Below are positions 14,101 through 64,000 of a DNA stretch of 64,000 bases, piece by piece. Under the pieces are notes generated by a model, which had not been told where the DNA came from, did not search any database, and saw only the letters and a list, made by a program, of their open reading frames with translations. Within the stretch, counting starts at the first letter, position 1; each line of letters begins with the position of its first letter. This DNA comes from Phoebastria nigripes (Eukaryota > Chordata > Aves > Procellariiformes > Diomedeidae). Both the position numbers and the translations under genes were made by a program. The stretch is taken from the NCBI GenBank assembly GCA_035582835.1, contig JAYKAV010002765.1, forward strand, positions 643,365-707,364. The letters run 5' to 3'.

Positions 14101-17100
14101 AAACACGAAATAGCTGGAATAGTAAATAAAGAGGAGACACTGCTGATCTAAAGTGATTTGTAAAACTGAAGTGGCTGGGCTTAGGTACAAGAATGATTGG
14201 GGAATCAGCCTTAGCTTTTATTATGCAAAAGGTTTGGGGTTTTTTTTCCTGGTCCCTTCTAGCCTTGAGCAATGACTATGTCTGTGATCAGGTCTCATTT
14301 TAAACAAAGCAAACACTAATTGTGTTTCCACGTGAGTTGCTATATGTAAGTAGAGAAACATGCCTGAGACCATTTCAATGAAATATTGTGGTCATGATAA
14401 AGACTTCTGTGTTCTTCAAAGGATTTTTTTGTATGTGTTACGAATCGGCATGATACTCATTGGAATATAAAAAGAGAACCTAGATATATTAAAGGGGAGC
14501 TTCATCTTTAAGCTTGGGGCGGGGGGGTTGGGCATGACACGCCTTTCCCTACGTTTTCTCCCTTCTCCCCTGCTTTCATACACCTAAACTGTCAGTTCAT
14601 GCAAAAGCTTCACTTATGTTAGCCGTGCCCAGAGTTTCCAGATGCTTTCTACCAGTGGCTGGGGAAGATTGTGTATCATGCTACTGTTCTTGCCACGTGA
14701 CTGATTTAATTTGATTAGTCACATAATGATTAACATCAGTACATTTGATGTGCAAATGCTCAGAATGTCAAGGATGATCATCTTCGCTACATGCAACTGT
14801 ATAGCACATACACATCTTTCCTGCTGGTTGTCTCCTGTGACCCAGAGCTGTGGAGTCCCAGTGGCGGAACAGCCATGAAGCCACTAGTTCCAAAGGGGGA
14901 TTGAACCAAAACATCTTTCAGTTGTGCCAGATTTGAATGCTCTATAAAGTTACTAGTTGAATTGTTAGAACAGAACCTGCATGTGCTTGTATGCATTGTT
15001 TGAAATGTATAAAAACAATTTAAAAATCTACAGGAGTCTTTTTGTATTATAACTGAAGTGAATAATGATGTATTACTGATTTTATGATGTGTGCAGACTA
15101 TGTTGTTTTCTGTTTGCAGCTAAATAAAGCATATCATATTGATCCATTTTATCTATTTAGATAATCTGAAAGACTCAGGCTGAAACGGTAGCTTAGGTTA
15201 AAGGACTGAAAAAGTAAATGAGAAGACTTGCATGAGTTTGGAGATTCATTCAAAAGTAACTGGAAAAAAAATCAGATAAAATGTCAAGAGCATTCTTTAG
15301 TACGTCCTGTGAAAATGTACATTCATTCCTTTTTTTTTTTTTCTTTTTTTAAACATTTGAATACATCTTTTCTTTCTGGAGTCTTCTCAATCTGACAATT
15401 TCTGTGAAGCTCAAATTAAAATATCAGGCAAGATTCCAGCAATATCAACACAGTTCTCTTAGTAAAGAAATACTGTTTTGATGGAGGGGGAAGAACATTG
15501 ATTGCTGAGCCAAAGACCAAGAAGTTACGTTTACCCTCTTTCACTAAGTAGCGTTTACTACTGAATGTTTGTCTTCAAAAGAGAAATAATTCTTTATAAT
15601 GGAATAAAACAATGCTACTTCAACTTAACCACACTGTCCTTCAGGACTCCCCCTACCCCTTTGGAAAAAAACTGAGACAAAGCTTTATCTCCGACTACTT
15701 TCTATAAAGTGGCATTACTTCTGCATGAATCTGCAAGAGGAGTGGTCATGTAATTCGATGTATTGCCTTCTCTTTATTTTACAAGATGTACCCGAGATGA
15801 AAAAAATAGAGAGAATCGGTTTGATCTCTTTTGTCAGAGCTTCCCATAGTTATTTAATATTAGTTAAGTTAGAATATAAATCAGTGTTTAGACATGGCCC
15901 AAATTATAATGTTTGACTTTAAAATGTGAATATGCAACAAAGAGCTACAATGTTTTATTAGTTGAAGACTATGGTAAATAAAATAAAATTTCATCTTGGT
16001 ACAAAAATAAATGAATACTTTTTTTAAAATTGTACCTATTTATTTGTAATATCTCAAAGCAGTTATTTCTCATAATCATTAGTGGTTAATATTTTCTATT
16101 AGATACCGTATCATACTTTTCTCAGGGTTTTTTTTTTCCCTACTGCACATTTGCAAAACTTAATCAAGTTTTCTGTTATGTAGAAAAGCAAGGACATTTC
16201 TATGCAACAGGATGATAATTAGCTTTTTCGCATGTATTTCTAATGAATGATTAAATTCGAAAGCATTGTCAATTTTAGGCATTTCTCATTTTGAGATTGA
16301 TGCTAAAATGAATATAGAGCATCTAGGAATTTTGAGGAAAACTAACTTTTGAAAATACTGTTTTGTTGAATAGGGTATGTATCTGATTTGAAGGGGGCGG
16401 AAGTATTCAAAATTTCTTGATTTGATGCAGTATGTTTGTATTATACTTCAGCAATATTTTTCTTTATCGTCAGGCTGTAATCAGTTTCCCTGGGCAAGGT
16501 AGAAATGGTTGGTTGATTGTTTTTTTTACATTGATCGTTCCTGACAGATAGCAAACATTTTTAAAAACTCCCAGTGATGAGGACTTCATAGCCTTAGTAG
16601 GAAAGTGTTTTCCAGTGCGTAATTGTCACCAAGTTGTGAATGGTTTGTTTGTTTATCAATTAGAATATCTTTCTGGAAATTGGTGGTTAACCTGATAAAG
16701 GTCCCTTTCTCCGTTACTTCTTATCAGAGTTATCAGCAATTATTTATAATACTTCTGCCAGTTCCTTAAATAGATAACCTTATCAGAATCTGTTGATTTG
16801 AAAATACTGAGGTTCTTGTGTAGTTCCTGTTCTTTTCCTGCTGATTAGAATAAAGTTCCTGTTGTGTGTGTGTGTGGTATGTAAAGCTTTAACTGGTCAT
16901 AGGGACTTTTTGGTTGGAAAGAGAAATGGAAAATGTGATACTTATTTATGCCTGTGCTCTAGAAAATCAATCCTTTTCTTTCCTGAAGCAAAGCTAAAAC
17001 AGCTTTATTTTTTAAAATTTGTTATTAAAGATATTTTAAATGGGATTCTGTCAGAACATAAATGGGACTTTATTCTGAAATGTACATGCGTAAATCCAAA

Positions 17101-17279
17101 TGCCTACAATGAACTTCGCCCCGTAAAGTACAGTTCCTTTTGAATTTCTTTGGTACTTTGATAAACACACATCGTACTTACTGGAAGTAAAATCAAGTAA
17201 TGTGCTTTTCTTAGAATAAATTTTCTCTTCTGCTTTATATTGTGACTATATCTAATACTCTTTCTTTTTCTTCTCATAG

Positions 17280-54953
<37,674 letters not shown>

Positions 54954-56018
54954 GACTCCTCTTAAAAATAAATAAAATGGGGGGAAAAAAACACATACAA
55001 ATAAAGCAAATTTTTAAAATTGTTGATGTTGAGAGGAACAAATTGGAAGACAGAATTTAAAGTTTGTTTGATAATAGATAACAAAACATTTAACATGTAT
55101 AAAATTTTGGAACTAATTGTAGTTATAGTTTTTTGCGCAAACACAATCTTGTCTTCTTTCCTCACTTCCGCTTTGTTTAATCACGAGAGTGCTTTAATGA
55201 TGACATTTAGCAAGTGTTCAGAATAATTGTTGTCAGGTCTTATTGGTTTACTTTTATTGTCAGTACAGCTTTGCTTAGTGTTAGAAGGCCAGGGAGCTTA
55301 CGCCTAATGCAGTTGCTAGATTTATATATAGTAATCTTGAAATTCTTCAATCTGTGCACTAGTGCCAGTCATAAAGCAGTTGATAAACTGTACTGGATGA
55401 TTGGGTTTAAGAAAGAATAAGTGTGCCAGTATTCTCTTTTTTTTTCTTTTTTTTTTTCTTTTTTTTTTTTTCCTCTCCGTGTCATCTTTTTACATTAAGG
55501 TGGCATTCCCAATCATTATTGCACTTATTTGTTAGGGACAGATTTTAATTGAAATGGCTGGCATACTGGTAGAATGAAACTTCAGTTTCCTTATGCCACA
55601 CAGTCTTGCATAAAAAAAGGTTCTTGCCTTAAAAATAAATAAACCCTCATTAATAATCTTTAATTTCCGATCTTTTTTGGAACAAACTGTTTTACATTCC
55701 CTTCATTTTGTTATGCATTTTACAATGATACAGCTCTATATTTACAGTACAACTCATTACTATAGCTGTGACTTATTACAGGATTATAATAGAAATTGTA
55801 TTCATATATATGTAATTAGGTTATTTTTAACAATTCTGAGGAGGTGGTTAGTCTACAGTTTTTTTTATACCATAAACAAAATACAGTCTTTGGCTAAAAT
55901 TCCAATTTTACACAAACCTGCAAGCTAGATAGTTCCAATACTGGAAACAGTAATGAATAATTGCACAGTGCAGACTGTCACTCTAACAAAATAACCTTAG
56001 ACATATCACACCTAAAAT

Positions 56019-56026
56019 ATGCTGCA
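56019..56026 (+). promoter_or_regulatory. DICER1: miR-103/107 seed match (8mer), site 1
   Basis: ATGCTGCA. Further matches lie at 57889-57895, 58416-58422, 59470-59477 and 59523-59530. miR-103/107 targeting of Dicer through multiple 3'UTR sites is reported in human (Martello and co-workers, 2010). Confidence 0.5.
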
Positions 56027-56349
56027 GATTTTATAGTCAATTGGTTACGTATTTAACAAACAGAGCACCTTTACACTTAGAGATATTTCCACGTAAATTT
56101 CTTACTGTACTTTTCAGAGTTGCATGCATATTTCACCTACCAAAGCTGTGCTGTTAAATAACATGAAAGTTGATGTTTGAGATATAACTGCCGTACTTTT
56201 GATACATCTGTGATTTAGGTCCTTAATTTAGAGAAACTAGCTCATTGGTGTTTTGGTCTATTGGGGGTGGGGGGGAAAATCATACTTTTATTTTTTAGGC
56301 TTTGCCTATACTTCTTTAATTAGATTTTTGTAGGCACTCTTCACTTAAA

Positions 56350-56356
56350 TACCTCA
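56350..56356 (+). promoter_or_regulatory. DICER1: let-7 seed match (7mer-A1) in 3'UTR
   Basis: TACCTCA; a second copy is at 57973-57979. Confidence 0.4.
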
Positions 56357-57888
56357 GTTCTTTTTTTCTTTTCTTTTCCTTCTTTTTTTGCATGCATTGT
56401 TTTTTTTCTGTTTTGGTGCTATGTTTATATATTATGCTTGAAATTTTAATTTTTTGCACTGTAACTATAATACCTCTTAATTTACCTTTTAAAAAAGCTG
56501 TGGGTCTTGTATTCCCACCAATATCAGTAGAGGTTTGCTGCAATTTTGCCCTGTTAATTATGCTTGAAGTTTGAGAAAGCAGAGCAAGGTGTTTTAATGT
56601 TTTCCAGCACAATAGTTTGAACTTGATGCTGTGTCTTATGTATTAAATTACAAATAAATACTGTATTTCCTGCTTTTAAATCCTATTCCTTTCCTCACAA
56701 ATGCACACTAAAACAAAACAAAAACTGTCAGCTCTTGCTTTCTTAACAAAAAAATAAAATAAATGCCTTAGTGACAAGGGGTAGACATTAAGCTTTTCTG
56801 AAATACAGTTTTCAAAAGTTCATATATTTTCTATCCCAGTCATTTTTCATTCTGCAAAAAGGACCGTTCTTGTATTTGAAAGCAGCATTGTTATGGTAGT
56901 CAGACCGAGAATTAAAAATACTAGCTTATAAAAAATTCTAGCATTTGTTTGGTACTTCAGTCATGAAAATATAACAGGGAAGTATAAGACCTGCAAGTCT
57001 TGATGTGTATAAAACAAATGTAAATGAGATGGAACAGTAAAAACAGTCTAAATTTTCAAAGGTAAATTGCTTTGCATTAGCTGTTTTAAAAAAAAAAAAA
57101 AAAAAAAGACACCGATTCAAGTTATAGCTCTTTCTTCGTGGTAGGAGTGAAGTTTCTTAGAGAAAATACATGATCACTAATGTTAACAATTCTGTGTTTC
57201 TGGCCAGACATCAATCAGCAGATAAAATCAGACCATCTAGAAAGTCTTAAGTAGTTTTAACTGCATTATGAAAAACTAAAATTTAAGTTAGTCTTTGAAC
57301 ACCTAAAATTTCTTCCTGATTGTTACAAGGTTATAGATTCTCAGGGGTTTCAGGTAATTGTTAGCAGTAAAGTGCTACAGAGTGTTCTGATGCAGAGAAA
57401 ATCAACTGAACTTGCTCTGTGTTTCAGAATAGTTTAATGATCACTTTGTTACTAGACAAAGCCTATGAATTGGAAATCTGAAATGTGTAGTGGCTGACTA
57501 TAAAGTAGTTTCTGCTGCTGATGCGTTTTTAAATGCGTTTTAAATGCCGTAATTTTTTTCCAGTGTGACCTCATTGAAATATTTTTTTATCCTTTGAGAT
57601 AGAAAGTTCATATTAGTTTCCATGTTATACATCTGTGTGTGTTACCCTACAGCTGATATGATTTTGATATTGGACAGTGTATGCTATTAAAGACCTAAAT
57701 CTGATCATTTGAAGGTTGGGATAGAAATCACTTGACATGCTATAAGCACAAGTGTAAGCGGACTGTTGCAACCCATCTTCAAAAGCAACCACACAGGCTC
57801 ATCATAAATAGTGTGGGGGTTAGTTGGCATGAACCTTGTTTTTTTATCTAAGTCCTGTTATACTGTACTTTAAACAGTCCTCCTAACT

Positions 57889-57895
57889 ATGCTGC
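57889..57895 (+). promoter_or_regulatory. DICER1: miR-103/107 seed match (7mer), site 2
   Basis: ATGCTGC followed by G. Confidence 0.4.
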
Positions 57896-57972
57896 GTTTT
57901 TATTTTTATGGCTTTTTTTTGCGCTGTTCTGTTCATGTAGCACAAATAAGCATTGCACTTGGTACCATGCTT

Positions 57973-57979
57973 TACCTCA
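57973..57979 (+). promoter_or_regulatory. DICER1: let-7 seed match (7mer-A1), second 3'UTR site
   Basis: TACCTCA within TTTACCTCATTT. Confidence 0.4.
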
Positions 57980-58415
57980 TTTCAAGGAAAAAATGCTTAA
58001 CAGAGAGTAAAAATGTGGTTTGGCCTTGCTGCTGTTCTGATTTACTGAATTTGAAAAAGATAATTATAATGCCTGCAATGTGTCATTTACTTGCACAACT
58101 TAAATAGGTCATTTGTAATGTCTGTGGCATTTTTACTGTATGTGGAAAAATACAACAAAGATGTGTAACAACTCTTGATTGTATTTTAAAGCTATTGTTT
58201 TTCTACTACATCATTTTACTGTTATGTGAAGTAATTAAAATTAGGATGACCTCTGACACTCCAGTAATTATCTCTGAACAAACCAACGAATTATGCGTAT
58301 AATGTAGTTTTTGCGAGAAGACAGCCCCTAGTAATTTGGTCAACCTCAACTAAATCTCTGCTCAGTCTGAATATTGAGTGCCCAGTAGCGACTTCTGAAG
58401 TGTTTGTTCAGCTTG

Positions 58416-58422
58416 ATGCTGC
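58416..58422 (+). promoter_or_regulatory. DICER1: miR-103/107 seed match (7mer), site 3
   Basis: ATGCTGC followed by T. Confidence 0.4.
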
Positions 58423-59230
58423 TAAAATCCGTACAGAAAAAAAGCCTACTATTTTTAAGTCTCATTACACAATAGTATGTTGTGACTGCAGAGTACAGAA
58501 CTTGGACAAGAACCAGTTTCCATGCTGGGGAGGAATATAGTGGTGGCCCTGGGATGAGGTGCCAGATCCTCAGCTAGTGCAGATTGATGTGGTATCATTT
58601 TAATCAATGGAACTGCATTCTTTTACATACCTGAAGATCTTGTGCTTATATGTATGTTGCAGAGTTTGGGTTTTCCTCCTTGTAAGCAAATATAGAACCA
58701 TAAACTGGAAAATGTGGTTTTTATGTTACTGCATATGACATAACTATGCTACATGCATTTATCTGTATAGAAAGTGAAATCTTTGTATCCCAGTCACAGC
58801 AGCACACGTAATCCAAAAATGACAAATAGCATCGTGGTCTGCTGTGATACTACACTTGCCTCTGTCTGACAGTATTCTGGGTTTGTATGTTTTGGGTGGG
58901 GTTCCCCACAGAAACATTCTCATGGAAATCTCTGTATTTATTATATGAGTAAATCGAGAAGGATTTTGTTTTTTGGTACTTAATTACTGACATTGATCCT
59001 TTTCCGATTGCTCTAATTTTCAAGAAGTTAAAGTTAATTTCTTTACTTTCATATTAGGTTTAAAACTTAAAACACTACAGTTATGACCATGAAATGTAAT
59101 CTAAATATCAACTGTAACTCAATCTGAATTATGTTAGCAAATATCTAGAGGTCATTGTAGTATACTCCACTAGCAGTTAAAATTAACTTCTGTCAAAGCT
59201 AACTACACTTCTTAAAAATAAATTTTATCC

Positions 59231-59236
59231 AATAAA
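59231..59236 (+). terminator. DICER1: Penultimate poly(A) signal of DICER1
   Basis: AATAAA followed within 25 bases by a G/T-rich stretch (GTCTTTGGGTTTTTT). Would give a 3'UTR about 0.4 kb shorter and drop the last two miR-103/107 matches. Confidence 0.5.
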
Positions 59237-59469
59237 GTCTTTGGGTTTTTTCCCTCTTTTATTTGAATGGCAACCACAGACTACTTTAATTGCTTTGTAG
59301 ATGCACTCAGAATTTACTGCAGCAGCAAGTTGGAGAGAAAAATGTTTGTGAACAAGAATTGGAAATTGCAGGCATTTTTATTGTAAATAGTTTGACTGAA
59401 AAGATGGTTAAAATCAAGTAGAACGAATAACAAATATAATTTGATGGACAATAAAATATTTACCATCAC

Positions 59470-59477
59470 ATGCTGCA
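59470..59477 (+). promoter_or_regulatory. DICER1: miR-103/107 seed match (8mer), site 4
   Basis: ATGCTGCA within TCACATGCTGCAGCTG, 46 bases before site 5. Confidence 0.5.
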
Positions 59478-59522
59478 GCTGTCTTTAAGGGACATAAAAT
59501 GTAATTCATTCATACTGTAATC

Positions 59523-59530
59523 ATGCTGCA
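59523..59530 (+). promoter_or_regulatory. DICER1: miR-103/107 seed match (8mer), site 5
   Basis: ATGCTGCA, about 80 bases upstream of the distal poly(A) signal. Confidence 0.5.
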
Positions 59531-59608
59531 GAAGTTTGCAATCTGCACCTTATGGATCACAATTACCTTTAATAGTTTTTTGTAATAATTGTAGCTGAGT
59601 ATATCTCC

Positions 59609-59614
59609 AATAAA
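59609..59614 (+). terminator. DICER1: Distal poly(A) signal of DICER1
   Basis: AATAAA in CTCCAATAAAGTTATGG, followed at 59631 onward by a T/G-rich downstream element. Its position matches the expected length of a vertebrate DICER1 3'UTR. Confidence 0.75.
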
Positions 59615-59639
59615 GTTATGGTCTGTTCACCTTGTATTG

Positions 59640-62600
59640 TCTTTTTGCTTTTGTTTTTAGTTCTCTTAATCTTTCCATAAATCTTCTAGAGTTTACAAAC
59701 AATTACCTTTCAGTCTAAATAAAAAAAAATTCGTGAAAACATTATTTCTTGACCTTGTTTAAAGACAAGTCTGCTTGTCTCCTTCCTCTGATGAATTAAC
59801 TGTCTTCATAGCTATGTGAAGACTCTTAAGGGACACTCAGATTAAAAATGATGGTGTACATGCTACAATTTGATCTCTGTGTTGACCATTATACCTGCAA
59901 AATTTCTGTTGGAGCTGGGAGGCCCCAGAGCACAAGGGTTCAGTAACACAGGTTGCACAATTCGGCACATGTTTTAAGAATAACATGTTAATATTAGCTA
60001 ATAGTCTCAACATTAATAACATTTATCTTAATTATTTTTTCCATTTGTTTTCCGTTAGTATTTCACTTATCCTGAATATTGAAAGCATGTTTGTTGAGTG
60101 TTCTGAATGGCACACTGGTGTCATGCCTGTTTTATGGAGACGAGACAGACCTGCCAGTCAAAGATCAGGAGTCTTCCTTTTTGAAAACTTCCCAATGCAG
60201 CAGTCAGTTTCTTGGCATCTGCAACGGGCAACTTCTACTACACATTTTGTCTTAGGTTATAGAGAAAAGCCTGCTGAACTGCTGATAGGCATGGTGGCAC
60301 CTTTTTCTGGGACTTGGAGGAGGACCGAATCACCTAAGTCTTTCAACAGTGTCAGCTTGTTCCTTGTCTCAGCTGTAATGAAGCAAGGAATTCTCAGCTG
60401 AGAATCCTGAGGAACCTTGTGGATCTTCTGTGGCTTTCCAGCTCTTTTTTCCCCCTCTAAGTTCCACCCTGACGCTGATGGCACCGGTAGGTAAGGCCCT
60501 TTAAGCTCCAATGTGTAGGCTAGTAAGCCATAGTAGGGGATGACAACACAGCCACCGCCCCCCAAGTTCTAGCAAGTAGGTCAAATTGGAAAACTTTCTT
60601 TCCCCAAATTTTTTACAGGAAAGTAGGCCTGAAAGTAATAATTAAAAAAAAAAAAAAATAGTTGAAGGTGCCATTATCTTCCTGTTCGTTGTGGAGGAAT
60701 GAGATGAGGCTTGGCCGTCTAAACTTGAGTCTCAAAGGAAGTGGTCCATCCCTTGCTGGGCAGTAACGTGAAGCATCCAGAGTTCTCCAGAAAGTCAAAG
60801 TGTAAAATCAATAAAGCTTCTGCTTCAAAGGCAGGTGACTGCATTTTTTGCCAGTTTGGGAGCATCACCTACTTACTGTAGGATTTCAGTACAGCTTATT
60901 AGCAATGGTGTTGAAACTGCGTAACATAAAATAAAGATCCTTTTAGTTTTTAAATTTAAGCTGCTCAGAATGCAGCAACGACTGGGTTCTTCCTGCCCCC
61001 CGAAAGGAACGTCAGACTTGACCTAAAAAGAGAAATAATTAACTATAGTAAAGCTGTAACATCAAGACACAAATTTTCAGGATAGTTACCATTTGTCATC
61101 CTGACAAACCTCGGTGGCCACTCTATAGGAATTGAAAAGAGAATACCTCCATGTCTACTTGAAGAGGAGTTTACAGGTACTGGTTTCTCATCTCCTTATT
61201 GTAAGAATAAGTGTGTTTTGTAATTGCATCAATAGAGCTAAGAGATGTATTTGGTTAGCTGCTATTCTTAAGTAAAACCATACAGGAAAAGGAATTTGAG
61301 TGAACAGTGAGGGGAATAAGTTTTTGAATATGCTTGCCCTGAAAAGAGGTAGCAACAAAGCTAATCATAACTTCAAGTCCAGAAACAGAGGAGCAGATTT
61401 GGTGCTTGGCTGGGCTTCCCTTAACACTTCTGCTGGAGTCCAGGTGCAGGATCTGTTCCTTAGAGGAAATCTCCTTGTCAGCGGACACAGGCAGTACTGA
61501 CAGGTAAGTGGGTTTTGTTTTTCTCATAGCTGTGATTATGTCCTCCCTTATTGTAGAATGTGAACAATACTTTAATTTTGGTGAGTAAAATAACTAGGAA
61601 CCTTCCATATGTTATGAAAACAGTATCGTTTACTTAGCAGCTTAACCACCTCCACTTACCTGGCTTATATTCTTTTTTTTTTTAACTTTACTTTTTTATA
61701 TATATTTTATTGGAAGCCTCATGCTAACTCTTAAATTGAAGTAATTTTCTTGTGTTAACTTGAAAATTTCCTATAGTTTTGGGTTCCTGTCCAGCTCCCA
61801 CTGAAGTCACTGGGAAGACATCCACTTGGGCTCTAATTTGTGTGCATTTGAACTTAACACAAAAGTCCTTCAGATATAATAAGTGTAAATTCCAGATGTC
61901 AAGTAAAAGTTGAGAAAGGCAGTGATGTGCAAAGGCAGCCTCTTCAGTTTTGCTTCTATTTTTGAGGCTATTCAGTAAAAACGGTGGCACGTTTGCCAGC
62001 TACCTACTTTTGAGATAGCCCACCTATTTGTGGTGAATATCCAACTGCTTGCTCCGTTTTCTTTTGCCAGGTGGGCAAGATTTAGAGGGGAGGAACGAGG
62101 GCAATCTTCCTCACAGCTTTTATTAACATCTAGGATGCTTCAGCTAACTTCAGACATGCGTTCTGCAGACAGCTGCATCTGGGCTAACTCCCACCCATTT
62201 CTTCTGCTTTCAGTGGAGCCACGTCAGCAGCCGCAGGGCACAGGTTTTCCTGCCCTTAGATCACTCTTTCAACATGAGGTGAGTTCAATGAGAGAGGGGC
62301 CCTTTCCTCCCCACCCAGGGCTGGCACTCAGCTGATGAGATGGATCCCACACTGTAGCTTGAAGCTGGAAATGTTCGTTCAGGGAAAGTGATGGAGCAAG
62401 AAGAGGAGATTTCATCTAGCTGCACACGGCCAGTGAGTCACTAGTTACTCCAGAGTCACGCTCATCTCTTGTGGAGGTGAGGACAATCCCCTCTTCACTG
62501 CCACTTGGCCTGAAGCAGGGGAGCGAGTATGAACTATTGCAGCTGTTCCAGCATTTGTAATAAAATGATGCTAAGTTTGCAGACCTCGCTTACCTAACTC

Positions 62601-63763
62601 AGAAGCACTGAGCTACAGGAGGGGACTGCGGGATCACCAGTCCAGTCTTCAACTATATAGTCCTTTAAGTACTACAGAAGTACTTGAATGGCACTTTGCC
62701 ATCAATTTTAGCATAAGGTTTTTAACTCTGTTTTATAAATGAGAATCTAAGCAACATAGAGGAGCAGCGCTATGGTTGTATGGGTTGCCTATTGCACAAC
62801 TACTAGCATTAGNACAAGCGTCAGTGAACACAGATATCATTAAGCATAGACATGTGCTTCCATGTTCTTATACCACAGCTGTCTACACCAGCCATTTTTG
62901 CTTTCATGTATTCACTCTCCAGTCACCTGAATTTAGGCAAGGCCCTGATGTCAGAACAAAACCCTCCCTGCATTCAGTCCAGCCTCACTATCTTGATAGC
63001 TAAGATCTGCCCTATTCTCACACATCTATAGCAATTAATAGTGTTTTGCAGCACCAATTTTAAGTTAAGAAATTACTGCTTTCAGGGTGATTCTAGCTGG
63101 AATAGCAAGGCATTATGTTCCTGCCAGCAACACTCATCACCTTCCTCCCAGCTTTACATAGTACATGTGCTCCAGGCAAAAGAGATCTCATTATACAAAC
63201 AAGCATGGCACAGGCAGCCGTACTCCCTGTCTCGCCAACTGGCTGCTGTGCAGGGCTGTGCCAGCAAAAAGCTCATTTAAAACAAGGGCAAATATTCCCA
63301 GGACTCTGCCTCAACAACAGTGTTGACGTTGCTGGTGGTGGAGATGGGAAGGGGTCTGTGGAAGATGTAGTAACCATTTTTTCCTGGACCAAATGCCTTT
63401 GCTGGTCTTTAGAAAGTTGCCCTTCCGTGGAATCCATCAGCTAGAAGGGTTCCTGCACTGGGCACTGCCTGCCGTGGAGGGCTGAATTCCCAAAGAGTGC
63501 CGCTGTCCCCAGCAGGTACAGCAAGGCAGAGGAGAAGGGCAATTCAGACCTTCCTGACCCACCTTGCAGAGCTGAATCAAGCACACATCCTTGTGCGTGT
63601 GCATTGCAAGGGTACTCCTTATTTTACTTAACGTTTGGTTGCAAGCCACTAAATTAGTGTAGGATAACCGTACAGCAACCTCTGTGGAAGATTTCTTGTA
63701 AAGTAATGTTGGTTTATTGGCAGTTTAGCTAAGGTGAAGGGTTACTTAATGCAGCAGCTAAAT
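59640..63763. other. Intergenic sequence downstream of DICER1
   Basis: Somewhat higher GC than the introns. No conserved coding exon, RNA gene or CpG island recognised. Contains one ambiguous base (62813), a T tract (61674-61683) and a possible old repeat fragment (61784-61830). The longest open frame (59985-60401, +) has no recognisable domain. Confidence 0.65.
61784..61830. repeat. Possible old amniote repeat fragment
   Basis: CTCCCACTGAAGTCACTGGG resembles the same palindromic motif as at 46748-46850. Short, so tentative. Confidence 0.25.
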
Positions 63764-64000
63764 GAATCATAGAATCATAGAATCATTAAGGTTGGAAAAG
63801 ACCTCTATGATCATCAAGTCCAACCGTCAACCCAACACCACCATACCCACTAAACCATGTCCCTAAGCGCCTCATCTACACGTCTTTTAAACACTTCCAG
63901 GGATGGTGACTCCACCACTTCCCTGGGCAGCCTGTTCCAATGCTTAACCACTCTTTCAGTAAAGAAATTTTTCCTAATGTCCAATCTAAACCTCCCCTGG
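63764..64000 (-). mobile_element. CR1 LINE 3' end, continuing beyond the window
   Basis: Starts with three tandem copies of the CR1 terminal octamer (GAATCATA on +). It then matches the 36312 element closely: GTCCCTAAG, ACACGTCTTTTAAA, CAGGGATGGTGACTC, CACTTCCCTGGGCAGC. Sense strand is minus; the body continues past the right edge. Confidence 0.93.

Larger units (their letters stand above)
9365..17279. other. Non-coding, probably DICER1 intron 1 (right part)
   Basis: No coding gene seen. It holds a TG microsatellite (9668-9692), a 39-base C tract (11078-11116), several T tracts of 15-20 bases and the polypyrimidine tract (ctttctttttcttctcatag) serving the start-codon exon. Open frames are short and without homology that I recognise. 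Confidence 0.6.
54954..59635 (+). other. DICER1: DICER1 3'UTR
   Basis: About 4.7 kb from the stop codon to a canonical poly(A) signal. AT-rich, with T tracts (55437-55471), an A tract (about 57088-57107), five matches to the miR-103/107 seed and two 7mer-A1 matches to let-7. Earlier AATAAA hexamers (54967, 54971 and 59231, among others) allow shorter isoforms. The 3' end is inferred from the signal and the T/G-rich sequence after it. Confidence 0.8.

Noticed and set aside
59985..60401. 138-codon + strand open frame downstream of DICER1
   Set aside because: No recognisable domain and no sign of conserved exon structure; such a length can occur by chance in sequence of this size.

Overview
The window is eukaryotic, almost certainly avian. 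It holds essentially one gene, DICER1, on the + strand, with its 26 coding exons spread over about 37.6 kb. A bird source is suggested by two CR1 LINE 3' ends with the typical repeated octamer ATTCTATG, compact introns, scarcity of other interspersed repeats, and a conceptual Dicer of 1921 residues that aligns along its length with the vertebrate protein. Species cannot be named from the sequence alone. A 173-base N gap, five isolated N bases and several very long homopolymers point to a draft assembly.

Layout. Positions 1-17279 are probably intron 1 of DICER1: AT-rich, without a CpG island or coding gene, with one exon-like block at 9264-9364 that may be an alternative 5'UTR exon. The start-codon exon is 17280-17472 and the stop codon is 54951-54953. 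A long 3'UTR follows, to about 59635, ending at a canonical AATAAA. Positions 59640-63763 look intergenic. A CR1 copy starts at 63764 and runs off the right edge.

The encoded protein has the full metazoan Dicer order: DExD/H ATPase (GSGKT, DECH), helicase C domain, dimerisation/DUF283 fold, platform-PAZ, RNase IIIa, RNase IIIb and C-terminal dsRBD. All acidic catalytic residues of both RNase III domains are present. Apart from one splice site it looks like an intact functional gene; it is not a retrocopy.

The points most worth a second look are: (a) the exon at 41002-41184 is conserved but has no AG acceptor, because a T tract runs straight into the codons, and it lies between 21-nt direct repeats; (b) a likely GC-AG intron after 41933; (c) several small upstream ORFs packed against a weak-context start codon, with a strong-context Met11 downstream; (d) let-7 seed matches inside the coding exons and a cluster of miR-103/107 seed matches in the 3'UTR, consistent with the known feedback of microRNAs on Dicer; (e) a short poly(A)-tailed insertion with a 12-nt target-site duplication at 33998-34134; (f) an antisense CR1 and a much older decayed LINE reverse transcriptase in introns. 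I found no undescribed multi-gene system, no CRISPR array and no convincing RNA gene.
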